From: Pleurocapsa sp. MO_226.B13 | GTDB lineage: Bacteria > Cyanobacteriota > Cyanobacteriia > Cyanobacteriales > Xenococcaceae | Direction: 5' to 3' | Assembly (NCBI GenBank): GCA_030064795.1 | Contig: JASJEI010000440.1 | Coordinates: 1-7,807 of the forward strand | DNA length: 7,807 nucleotides | Part shown: piece after piece, positions 1-5,760 of the stretch | Position numbering within the stretch: the stretch's first letter is position 1 | Layout: every line of letters begins with the position of its first letter | The notes under the pieces: model-generated | What the model saw: the letters and a program-made list of their open reading frames with translations, nothing else | The model's database searches: none | Told to the model about the DNA's origin: nothing | Made by a program: the position numbers and the translations under genes

Positions 1-3
1 ATT

Positions 4-120
4 TTAATTTCTCTCTCGCCATAACCATCTCTGATATTTCTTTTTTCCAACATAACTTTCCATTTCATCGACTTCAGCTTTCAGCAGCACTACTTTTAGC
101 TCTCGATCGTTTCTTTCTTG
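4..120 (-). pseudogene. IS1-like transposase fragment
   Basis: On the minus strand, 120 down to the stop at 4-6 reads as an open stretch containing AEVDEMESYVGKKKYQRWLW. The DEM..SYVGKK..QRWLW pattern resembles the first catalytic-Asp region of IS1-family (InsB-type) transposases. After the last tryptophan the family similarity ends and a stop follows three codons later, so nothing of the catalytic C-terminal half is visible. Upstream, in the same frame, the reading runs into the inverted repeat of the IS66-like element at 121, where the similarity also appears to stop. I infer a decayed fragment, cut by the neighbouring element and possibly continuing beyond the window edge in another frame. 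The family assignment rests on one short motif and could be wrong. Confidence 0.45.
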
Positions 121-154
121 GTTACTGCTCACCGCAATAACAATGTCTTATTGA
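121..154 (+). repeat. Left terminal inverted repeat of IS66-like element
   Basis: It begins gttactgctcaccgcaa and ends gtcttattga. It pairs with the reverse complement of 1872-1905, with 17 identical bases, a 7-base stretch with four mismatches, then 10 identical bases. I found it by comparing the two ends of the unit; the repeat was not recognised from a known element. Confidence 0.65.
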
Positions 155-208
155 CAAGCACGCTTGGTGACATCAATTTTTTAATGGGAAGGAAGACATA
201 AGGAGAAT

Positions 209-237
209 TTTGTTAGCGTACATTATTCGCTAACAAA
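209..237. other. Perfect 10-bp inverted repeat with 9-nt loop
   Basis: The arms tttgttagcg (209-218) and cgctaacaaa (228-237) are exact reverse complements around the loop tacattatt. It lies inside the IS66-like element, about 50 bp beyond the transposase stop at 290, so it may be a transcription stop or a subterminal structure of the element. There is no clear T-run after it in the transposase direction, so a rho-independent terminator is not established. Confidence 0.4.
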
Positions 238-289
238 CTCAAGGAGTAGGACTTGTCCGAAAAATCTATGGCACAAGCCCAAGCGGATT

Positions 290-1785
290 TTAAGCCATCT
301 CGATTCCAGGAGGACTTCGACCAGCTAAAGACAACAATTCACACAGTTGGGCGATCGCATCATCACCCTGCAATCGCATTGTTTCTAAAAAACTAAACAT
401 TTGAGCTACTAACTCAGCTCCCCAGTCACTTCTAGCCCCACCACTAACCTTACGATGAATAACTACTGGACGGCTTCGCCCTCTCCGCATCATTATTGTC
501 AGGTTTGACGAATGGATGGGTTAAAAAAGTGAACCACTCGTCCCAATGTCTCTTAAGTCGATTGCTCAAGCCTTGGGCATCTGCTGCCCATCCTTTCAAA
601 GGGGGATTGTTTAATACCGCTTCAAGTTGTGATTCTATGAGAGGACGAAGCCGTTGCAATTCGGAGAGACTCAACTGACCAGCATGGTATTCCTGGTGGG
701 CAGTGCGGGCTTTTGGTAAAATCGGACTTACCCGCTTCTTAAACTCCCGATTTTCAGCAAAGCGACTGGTTTCAAGGGCTTTCAGGTCTCGCTCCAAATG
801 GGTTAAGCATTTCTGTTTCGCCCTTGCTTTTTGAGGACTATAAGCACGCTTCACAATCACTGGTGAGAATGCCGTCAAAGTCTTCTCCTAACAACCGTTT
901 CAGTTCCGCACTACTGCGTGTGGGGGCTAACAGCAGAACACAAACCTGGTCGCTGGTTGCTACCCATAACCAATACTTGAGCCCATCTATGCAGTAGGTT
1001 GTTTCATCTACACACCTAACTCCAGGCTCTTTGATGTAAGCTAGCCATTTTTGGTAACAAGGCAACAAGCTCTCTTGAAACCAGTGCTGCATTTTGGCCA
1101 AGCTTCCTTGTGAGATGGGAACCCCCAAGACGTATTCGACAAAATACTCTTGTTTCCGCCTGGTCAGGTTCCCCCCATAACCCAACCAGCCGACAATGCT
1201 ACACAGTCTCCTGACCTAGCTGAATCCTTCTTTGACTCCCAAGGGCAAAGAGCTATAACCAGACCATCTGCACTGAGGACAGTTGTATAAGGGTCGGCGA
1301 TCTTCTCGGATTTCTACGGGTTGCTCTACTACCTCAGCTACTTGCTGCACTTTTTGAGGGGCTTCTTCTACGTACTCTAACTCGGCTCCACAGAGTGGAC
1401 AGTTTTCTAGCTCTAGAGACACTACCTGATCTGGAGTCCCAAATCCGTTTCTGGTCTTTCCAGGATGATTATATTTTGGTCCACGCTTTTGGCTTTTCTT
1501 CCGTTTACTTTTATCACTTGGCTTCTTTAAGAGATCTTGAGAAGGTGGGATGGAACTATTTTGAGAATCACGGTTTTTCAGCTTATCCAGAGAGTCTTTT
1601 AATTGCTCATTTTCTTTCTTTAGAGCCTCAATTTGACGTTGTTGAGATTCTATTTGACTCTGTTTTTCCTTCAGAAGTTGTAGCTGCTTCACTATCCATT
1701 CCACCATTAGTACTGTCGTCGCCATTCCTTCTGTTGGCGCGACTGCTGTGGCAGACATGGTAGTAATGGAAGCAATTGTAGTCAT
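290..1785 (-). pseudogene. IS66-family transposase, broken by one stop and two frameshifts
   Basis: Read on the minus strand, the pieces join into one IS66-type (TnpC/DDE) transposase. The first piece (1785-1216) has a coiled coil rich in Q, E and K, the typical NSSIPPSQD linker, a basic stretch, and two CxxC pairs (CPLC, CPQC) of the IS66 zinc finger. It ends at a TAG at 1216-1218; the next piece (to about 850) continues in the same frame with CVDETTY and GILTSD, the first two catalytic Asp regions. A frameshift near 850-860 (SDCEA to AYSPQK) leads to the third piece, which carries the catalytic Glu in KPDNNDAERA. A second frameshift near 475-480 separates the conserved tail (RPVVIHRKVSGG...), which ends at 290. 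Its three lesions should abolish the full-length product. The true start among the early Met codons is uncertain. Confidence 0.85.
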
Positions 1786-1871
1786 GCCAGCTATAATACC
1801 TGAATCTCACCTCGAAAGGAAATCCACTCTTCAGTTCCTTTTATTGCAACTGCTCTCCCTTCATCCTATTC

Positions 1872-1905
1872 TCAATAAGACTCTTTTGTTGCGGTGAGCA
1901 GTAAC
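1872..1905 (-). repeat. Right terminal inverted repeat of IS66-like element
   Basis: This is the reverse-complement partner of 121-154. Reading the minus strand from 1905 gives gttactgctcaccgcaa, then ends gtcttattga. It lies exactly where the IS6 transposase reading (FPKKLAKY) loses family similarity, which supports it as the insertion boundary. Confidence 0.65.
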
Positions 1906-2510
1906 ATATTTAGCTAGTTTCTTTGGGAATCTATGGTCTTGCTCTATTATATTATTGAGATATTTTTTCTGTCTTAATTCACATTCATTTGATAAGATTC
2001 CTTCTTTTTTTAGTTCTTCAATAGCTGGGGGATAAGCAGGATTCTTATCTACATTAATTACTCTAGGTTCTTTATTTTGTTTAGCTTTTAGAGCTTTCTT
2101 CAAGAATCTATAGGCTGCTTTTTTATCTCTCTTGGCACTAAACATAAACTCCAAAGTATTACCATTACTATCTACAGCACGATCCAAATATTTCCACTTT
2201 CCTTTAACTTTGACGAGCGACCCCGCGTCGCCGTCAGGCGCAAGGGAACGCGCGAGTCGTGATATAAGTTTCATCTACGCGCATTGAATCATTAGTAGCT
2301 CTAAGATGTTTTCTGGCTTTTTGTTCTATTTGAGGAGCATAAATCATGACCCATCGGTAGATTGTAGTATGGTCTACTGATAGCCCTCTTTCCATCATGA
2401 TTTCCTCGCGCATTCCTGTAGCTCAAAGCATAGCGAAGATACCATCTGACGCAGAGTAAAATAATTTCCCCTTGGAAATGTTTCCACTTAAATGCTTGCT
2501 TTGAATTCAT
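1906..2510 (-). pseudogene. IS6/IS240-family transposase, frameshifted and 3'-truncated
   Basis: The start at 2510 gives MNSKQAFKWKHFQGEIILLC and LRYALSYR, typical of the IS6 N-terminus. Near 2408-2411 four bases stand where the family reading needs three; shifting frame restores EIMMERGLSVDHTTIYRWV and then MRVDETYI, the first catalytic Asp. A 49-bp palindromic insertion (2212-2260) follows directly and shifts the frame again. After it KVKGKWKYLDRAVD resumes, with the second Asp region (VDKNPAYPPAI) and the Glu in NNIIEQDHRFPKK. Similarity ends at LAKY, at the boundary with the IS66-like element; the open frame continues artificially to 1861 through that repeat. All catalytic residues are still encoded but in three separate frames, so this is a pseudogene. 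Confidence 0.88.
2212..2260 (-). repeat. 49-bp palindromic mini-insertion in the IS6 transposase
   Basis: The uninterrupted transposase would read DETYI-KVKGKW. Between the ATC codon for Ile and the AAA codon for Lys lie 49 extra GC-rich bases, which shift the frame by one. On the minus strand they contain a 22-bp core (2217-2238) matching the insertion in the P450 gene (4779-4800) at 21 of 22 bases; the difference is gcgac here against gcgat there. The core can fold as gcgac/gtcgc, and the ends of the insert (gacgagcg and cgcgagtcgt) are imperfect inverted copies. The insertion is therefore younger than the IS6 gene it disrupts. It could be a deletion derivative of a larger element. Confidence 0.8.
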
Positions 2511-2562
2511 CTGATTCAGTAGTAAATTGAAGCTTTATTATACTACAAATTGACCTCAAGTT

Positions 2563-2576
2563 TTTGCAACAGTACC
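2563..2576 (-). repeat. IS6-family terminal inverted repeat
   Basis: The minus strand reads ggtactgttgcaaa, continuing aacttgagg. This is the well-known IS6-family end sequence. It lies 52 bp upstream of the transposase start and fixes the outer boundary of the element at 2576. Confidence 0.8.
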
Positions 2577-2577
2577 A

Positions 2578-2694
2578 GTAATACAGCTAATCAAAGCGAT
2601 TGGGCCAGAACAAGTAGCGCTCGCTGCTCAACTGCAAATTTTAGCCGATAACTATCAATTTAATGAGATTGTCAGATTACTGAATTTTTCTTAG
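2578..2694 (+). pseudogene. C-terminal remnant of a probable sensor kinase, cut by the IS6 element
   Basis: Immediately after the IS6 end, the plus strand has 38 open codons and a TAG at 2692-2694. They encode VIQLIKAIGPEQVALAAQL then QILADNYQFNEIVRLLNFS. The pattern of an amphipathic helix, then a loop, then LAxNYxFxxIxxLL before the stop resembles the extreme C-terminus of many cyanobacterial hybrid histidine kinases and related signalling proteins; this is recognition by family resemblance only. The upstream part is replaced by the IS6 element, and no start codon or ribosome site belongs to it, so it is a dead fragment. It points the same way as the terpene genes. In Nostoc punctiforme a two-component protein lies beside a terpene synthase and P450, so it may be the lost regulator of this cluster. 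Confidence 0.55.
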
Positions 2695-2702
2695 TGCCGA
2701 TC

Positions 2703-2722
2703 CTGAACTTTTCTGAACTTTA
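2703..2722 (+). repeat. Tandem 10-bp direct repeat upstream of the DUF4278 gene
   Basis: The two units ctgaactttt and ctgaacttta sit head to tail between the kinase remnant and the first gene of the cassette, about 70 bp upstream of its start. One helical turn of spacing is what a dimeric regulator site would show, but the region is AT-rich and the repeat is short, so it may be chance. The rest of the 99-bp gap holds a weak gggg/cccc hairpin and no convincing promoter. Confidence 0.3.
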
Positions 2723-2793
2723 GGGGATTTTTCCTGCCCCAGATTTCACCCATACTGATCATCAAAGAAATCGAGCTCTCAGGAAGAAATATC

Positions 2794-3051
2794 ATGAACT
2801 TAACCGATCGCGGACAAGCATATACCACTTCTAACAAGGTTGCTACGGTTAACACTGACCTACAGCTTACTTATCGAGGTCGATCCTATCAACCTTCTAA
2901 TGTTGTTTGGAATGATGACTCTAAAATTAACTTAGCTGGGCGAGCTAACTTAGTTTATCGAGGTGTTCCCTACATTCACTCTCCCTACATTCACTCTCAA
3001 CGAGTTACTCGCGGTATTGATTCTTCATTAATAGATTTTGGTTGTGGTTAA
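2794..3051 (+). CDS. Small DUF4278-like protein
   Basis: This 85-residue protein has the hallmark L-x-Y-R-G-x-x-Y motif of the cyanobacterial DUF4278 family, twice clearly (LTYRGRSY, residues 25-32; LVYRGVPY, 53-60) and once in weakened form at the N-terminus (LTDRGQAY, 3-10). The function of the family is unknown. There is no signal peptide or membrane segment. Residues 60-69 contain a duplicated YIHS unit from a perfect 15-bp tandem repeat. The start is supported by AGGA at 2781-2784, nine bases before the ATG. It opens the plus-strand run of four genes, 76 bp before the terpene synthase, so it may be co-transcribed with it, although nothing in the sequence links it to terpenoid chemistry. 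Confidence 0.75.
   Translation: MNLTDRGQAYTTSNKVATVNTDLQLTYRGRSYQPSNVVWNDDSKINLAGRANLVYRGVPYIHSPYIHSQRVTRGIDSSLIDFGCG
2968..2997 (+). repeat. Perfect 15-bp tandem duplication within the DUF4278 gene
   Basis: The unit ccctacattcactct occurs twice without a gap (2968-2982 and 2983-2997). It adds five codons (PYIHS) in frame next to the second YRG motif. The perfect match suggests a recent slippage event. Confidence 0.85.
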
Positions 3052-3127
3052 CTTTAATCTACCATTTTGCAGTTTCTACCCTTCGCAACCTTATTTATGC
3101 AACAACGCCAATCACTTCTAAAATATC

Positions 3128-4129
3128 ATGCTATCTCAAGTATCAAATCATAAACTTTTGACAATTACTGATCTCGGTGAAATTGTTCCTGGTCTCCAGC
3201 AAGAAAATCCTCAAGCAGAGAAAGCAAACCAAATCACAAAACAATTATGTCATCAATATGGCATTAGTTTGCCCCATATTGATGAATACAATACCATGAC
3301 TGCTTATGTTTTTCCCCATGCATCTGTAGACAGGTTAGTCACTATTAATCTCTGGCTTGATTTATTATTTTTCTTCGATGATTTGTACGATCGAGATACA
3401 ACTCATCTATTCTCTAATGAGATTGAAAAATCTCAGAATATCTTGGAAAATACGCTACGCATTATTTGTGATGGCTATCAACCAGAGACAGATCATCCGT
3501 TTTATCCAGTACTGTATGAGCTTAATCGACGATTCCATAAAATTGCCATGCCAGGATGGATTGAGCGCTTCCGAGTTGGTTTCCGAAAGTATCTTCAATC
3601 AATTACATATACTACCAGTCAGATCTTAGAAGATAACGGTGTGATTAGCGTCGAAAAGTATATGGAATTACGTGAGGATAATGCTGGTATGGAGGGCATG
3701 ATTAGTCTTATCGATTTAGCTCTCGATACCTATATTCCTGATGAAGTTTTCAATCATCTAAAAATACAACATCTTATTAAGATAACGACTCGATTTGGTG
3801 GTTTTATTAATGATATTTTCTCTTATGAGAAAGAAGTGTTACGTCTAGGCTCACGCTTCAATTTAATCACTGTTTTTATGGAAGCTTATGGGCTATCTTT
3901 GGCTGAAGCAGTACACGAGATTATCGTACTACTCGAGCGAGAGGTGGCTGAGTTTTTAGAAATAGAGAGAAATTTACCAGTTTGGGATGATCCTCATCTT
4001 AATAAGTCAGCCCGTCTATATGTCAGTGCTTTAAAAGATCAAATTATCGCTGCCTATCACTGGCAATTGACTACAAATAGGTATCGCTCACCTAATAGCC
4101 CTTTTCCTGAATTACGCCAAATGCTTTAA
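3128..4129 (+). CDS. Class I terpene synthase (probable sesquiterpene cyclase)
   Basis: It ionises a linear prenyl diphosphate with Mg2+ and cyclises the cation in the cytosol. At 333 residues it has the size of single-domain microbial terpene synthases. The Asp-rich metal motif is DDLYD (84-88), preceded by LFFF. The NSE triad is NDIFSYEKE (N228, S232, E236). The diphosphate-sensing Arg is R182, exactly 46 residues upstream of N228 as is usual, and the C-terminal RY pair is R318-Y319. All hallmark residues are present, so it should be active. Overall it resembles the Nostoc sesquiterpene synthases that make germacrene A or a selinene, which suggests farnesyl diphosphate as substrate; the product cannot be read from sequence. 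No good Shine-Dalgarno precedes the ATG. A perfect hairpin overlaps the stop codon, and the P450 follows after 79 bp. Confidence 0.92.
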   Translation: MLSQVSNHKLLTITDLGEIVPGLQQENPQAEKANQITKQLCHQYGISLPHIDEYNTMTAYVFPHASVDRLVTINLWLDLLFFFDDLYDRDTTHLFSNEIEKSQNILENTLRIICDGYQPETDHPFYPVLYELNRRFHKIAMPGWIERFRVGFRKYLQSITYTTSQILEDNGVISVEKYMELREDNAGMEGMISLIDLALDTYIPDEVFNHLKIQHLIKITTRFGGFINDIFSYEKEVLRLGSRFNLITVFMEAYGLSLAEAVHEIIVLLEREVAEFLEIERNLPVWDDPHLNKSARLYVSALKDQIIAAYHWQLTTNRYRSPNSPFPELRQML

Positions 4130-4148
4130 GTCCCTAACGGGACTTAAA
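4125..4148 (+). other. Perfect hairpin overlapping the terpene synthase stop codon
   Basis: The arms tttaagtccc (4125-4134) and gggacttaaa (4139-4148) pair perfectly around the loop taac, and the TAA stop (4127-4129) lies in the left arm. No T-run follows (caattgtgg comes next), so it is not a canonical rho-independent terminator. It may limit read-through into the P450, protect the 3' end of the upstream message, or be a small repeat unit; which one is not shown. Confidence 0.6.
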
Positions 4149-4208
4149 CAATTGTGGCAAATGATCATTGTAACTGTATCAAAACTAAAATTTTAAGCTA
4201 CCCAAGCC

Positions 4209-5681
4209 ATGAAACCATTAAACGGTCCTCAAAGTTTACCCTTAGTTCAGTTAATTAACTGGATTTTTCGCCCCCTCGATTTTTTAGAGGAATGCACCAG
4301 TAAGTACGGAGATATTTTCAATCTCAGATTGATGGGTATACCTCCTTTCACCGTAGTCAGCAACCCTCAAGGGATTGAAGAAATTCTCAGTGTGGATGCT
4401 CAAAAATTTGATGTGGGACAAACTAATAATTACTTCAGTGGTCTTTTGGGAGATAATTCTCTGGTTTTATTAGATGGTGTAACTCATCGCAGACAGCGCA
4501 AATTGATGATGCCACCATTTCATGGAGAAAAGGTAAAATCTTACGCTCAAACTATTTGTCAAATTACCCAACAAGTAGCTAATAAATGGCAAGAGAAACA
4601 AACTTTTGTGGCTCGAAAAGCCATGCGGGATATTACTATTGAGACAATTTTACAAGTTGTTTTTGGTCTGAGTGAAGGAGAACGCTGTCTTGATGCGCGT
4701 ACATGCGGCGAACCGAATCGCCTTTGTCTTGCGGAGGACGTGTCGCCGGGGGTCTCCCCAGGCGTTTATACCGTCCGTCCTGACGGCGATGCGGGGTCGC
4801 ATCGCTACCAACAAATCAAATCCTTGTCAATCGAATTATTGGACTTAACTGGCTCTCCTTTAAAAGCTAGTGTGCTCCTTCTACCTTTCTTGCAGCAAGA
4901 TTTAGGAGAATGGAGTCCTTGGGGGAAAGTAGTACGATGCAAACGCAAAATTTACGAGTTATTGCAAGCAGAAATAGACGAGCGACGAGCTAACCCAGAA
5001 TTATCAGGAAATGATGTTCTTACTCTGATGATGTCGGCTCGTGATAAAGCAGGAGAAGGTTTAAGTGATATCGAGCTAAAAGATCAGATGATGACTCTTT
5101 TGGCAGCAGGTTACGAAACTACAGCCACAGCTTTATCCTGGGCTTTTTATTGGATTCATAAGATACCTGAAGTGAAACAGAAATTATTAGCAGAATTAGA
5201 TGGTTTTGAAGATCGTGACGATCCTTTGGCAATTGCTCGTTTGCCCTATTTAACTGCTGTGTGTAACGAAACCTTGCGAATTTATCCCGTTCCTTTTATA
5301 GCTTTTATGCGTCTTGCTAAGTCGCCCATTGAAGTTATGGGTTATCAATTTGCACCAGAGACAATTCTGAATCCTACTATTTATTTAACTCATCATCGCG
5401 AAGATATTTATCCAGAACCCAAAAAATTCAAACCAGAACGCTTTTTAGAACGTCAGTACTCTCCTTATGAGTTTCTGCCTTTTGGTGGGGGTAATCGTCG
5501 CTGTATCGGCTACGCTCTGGCTTTACTAGAAATGAAATTAGTGTTAGCAACAATTTTAACAAGATATGATTTAAGTTTAGCAAGCGATCGCCCTGTCATT
5601 CCCACTCGTCGTGGTGCTACTATTGCTCCTAATAATGGTGTTCCTCTAATTTTACAAGGAAAACGCGAGCGCAAAATTTAG
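4209..5681 (+). CDS. Cytochrome P450, CYP110-like, with a 40-residue in-frame insertion
   Basis: This is a soluble bacterial-type haem monooxygenase with no N-terminal membrane anchor. Seen in order: HRRQR (93-97, haem-propionate HxxxR of helix C), AGYETT (300-305, oxygen-binding helix I), ETLR (354-357, ExxR), PERF (409-412) and FGGGNRRCIG (425-434) with the haem-ligand Cys432. The best family resemblance is to cyanobacterial CYP110. Residues 160-199, encoded by 4686-4805, are absent from that family: the flanks EGER and YQQIK join smoothly without them, leaving about 450 residues, the usual length. The inserted segment falls between predicted helices E and F, a surface loop, so activity may survive. 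It follows the terpene synthase by 79 bp and probably oxidises its product; partner ferredoxin and reductase genes are not in the window. No strong ribosome site is visible. Confidence 0.92.
   Translation: MKPLNGPQSLPLVQLINWIFRPLDFLEECTSKYGDIFNLRLMGIPPFTVVSNPQGIEEILSVDAQKFDVGQTNNYFSGLLGDNSLVLLDGVTHRRQRKLMMPPFHGEKVKSYAQTICQITQQVANKWQEKQTFVARKAMRDITIETILQVVFGLSEGERCLDARTCGEPNRLCLAEDVSPGVSPGVYTVRPDGDAGSHRYQQIKSLSIELLDLTGSPLKASVLLLPFLQQDLGEWSPWGKVVRCKRKIYELLQAEIDERRANPELSGNDVLTLMMSARDKAGEGLSDIELKDQMMTLLAAGYETTATALSWAFYWIHKIPEVKQKLLAELDGFEDRDDPLAIARLPYLTAVCNETLRIYPVPFIAFMRLAKSPIEVMGYQFAPETILNPTIYLTHHREDIYPEPKKFKPERFLERQYSPYEFLPFGGGNRRCIGYALALLEMKLVLATILTRYDLSLASDRPVIPTRRGATIAPNNGVPLILQGKRERKI
4686..4805 (+). 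repeat. 120-bp palindromic mini-element inserted in frame in the P450 gene
   Basis: It is GC-rich against AT-rich flanks and exactly 40 codons long, with no stop in the P450 frame. It can form a row of hairpins: cgcc...ggcg enclosing gggg/cccc (4744-4764), ccgtc/gacgg (4775-4786), and gcgatgcg/cgcatcgc with a gggt loop (4786-4805). The bases cgct occur at both junctions (4683-4686 and 4803-4806), compatible with a short target duplication. Bases 4779-4800 match the mini-insertion in the IS6 transposase at 21 of 22. The added peptide has three Cys (160, 166, 173), a repeated VSPG, and PDGDAGS; that last heptapeptide also appears in the open frame across the IS6 copy. Confidence 0.85.
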
Positions 5682-5760
5682 AGGATGTACGAAAAGTCAA
5701 AAAAGCTACGCTAACCGCCTAAGCATAATCCGAACCATCGCTGCATAGAGGAACATTCTT

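Larger units (their letters stand above)
121..1905 (-). mobile_element. Degraded IS66-like insertion sequence
   Basis: A 1785-bp unit is bounded by inverted copies of a 34-bp sequence (121-154 forward, 1872-1905 reverse, 30 of 34 positions identical). It encloses a single IS66-type transposase gene on the minus strand, with no visible accessory tnpA or tnpB gene, as in single-ORF IS66 relatives. The right boundary is supported independently: IS6 transposase similarity on the right stops exactly where the repeat begins at 1905. No matching target duplication is seen: the bases left of 121 (tttcttg) differ from those right of 1905 (atattta). The left flank is an IS1-like scrap rather than the missing IS6 end, so a deletion or rearrangement followed insertion. 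The element is presumably immobile because its transposase is broken. Confidence 0.7.
1906..2576 (-). mobile_element. Truncated IS6/IS240-type insertion sequence
   Basis: The upstream end is intact: minus-strand 2576-2563 reads ggtactgttgcaaa, matching the characteristic IS6-family terminal repeat (IS26-type ends are nearly the same). Inside is an IS6-type DDE transposase gene on the minus strand. The downstream end is missing because the IS66-like element begins at 1905; no second ggtactgttgcaaa copy is visible in the window. With one terminus lost and a broken transposase it cannot move by itself. It truncated the gene whose last codons lie at 2578-2694. Confidence 0.8.

Noticed and set aside
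1395..1763. A 122-codon plus-strand open frame
   Set aside because: It is antisense to the coiled-coil and zinc-finger part of the IS66 transposase and has no family resemblance of its own.
290..1785. Programmed frameshifting in the IS66 transposase
   Set aside because: Besides the two frameshifts there is an in-frame TAG at 1216-1218, and no slippery heptamer is evident at the shift points; decay is simpler.
2968..2997. A CRISPR-like array
   Set aside because: There are only two abutting 15-bp units with no spacers, within a coding frame; it is a simple tandem duplication.
4686..4805. The P450 insertion as an intron, intein or sequencing artefact
   Set aside because: It is too short and lacks intein splice motifs and group I or II intron hallmarks. 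A second related copy in the IS6 gene argues against an artefact. A mini-element fits better.
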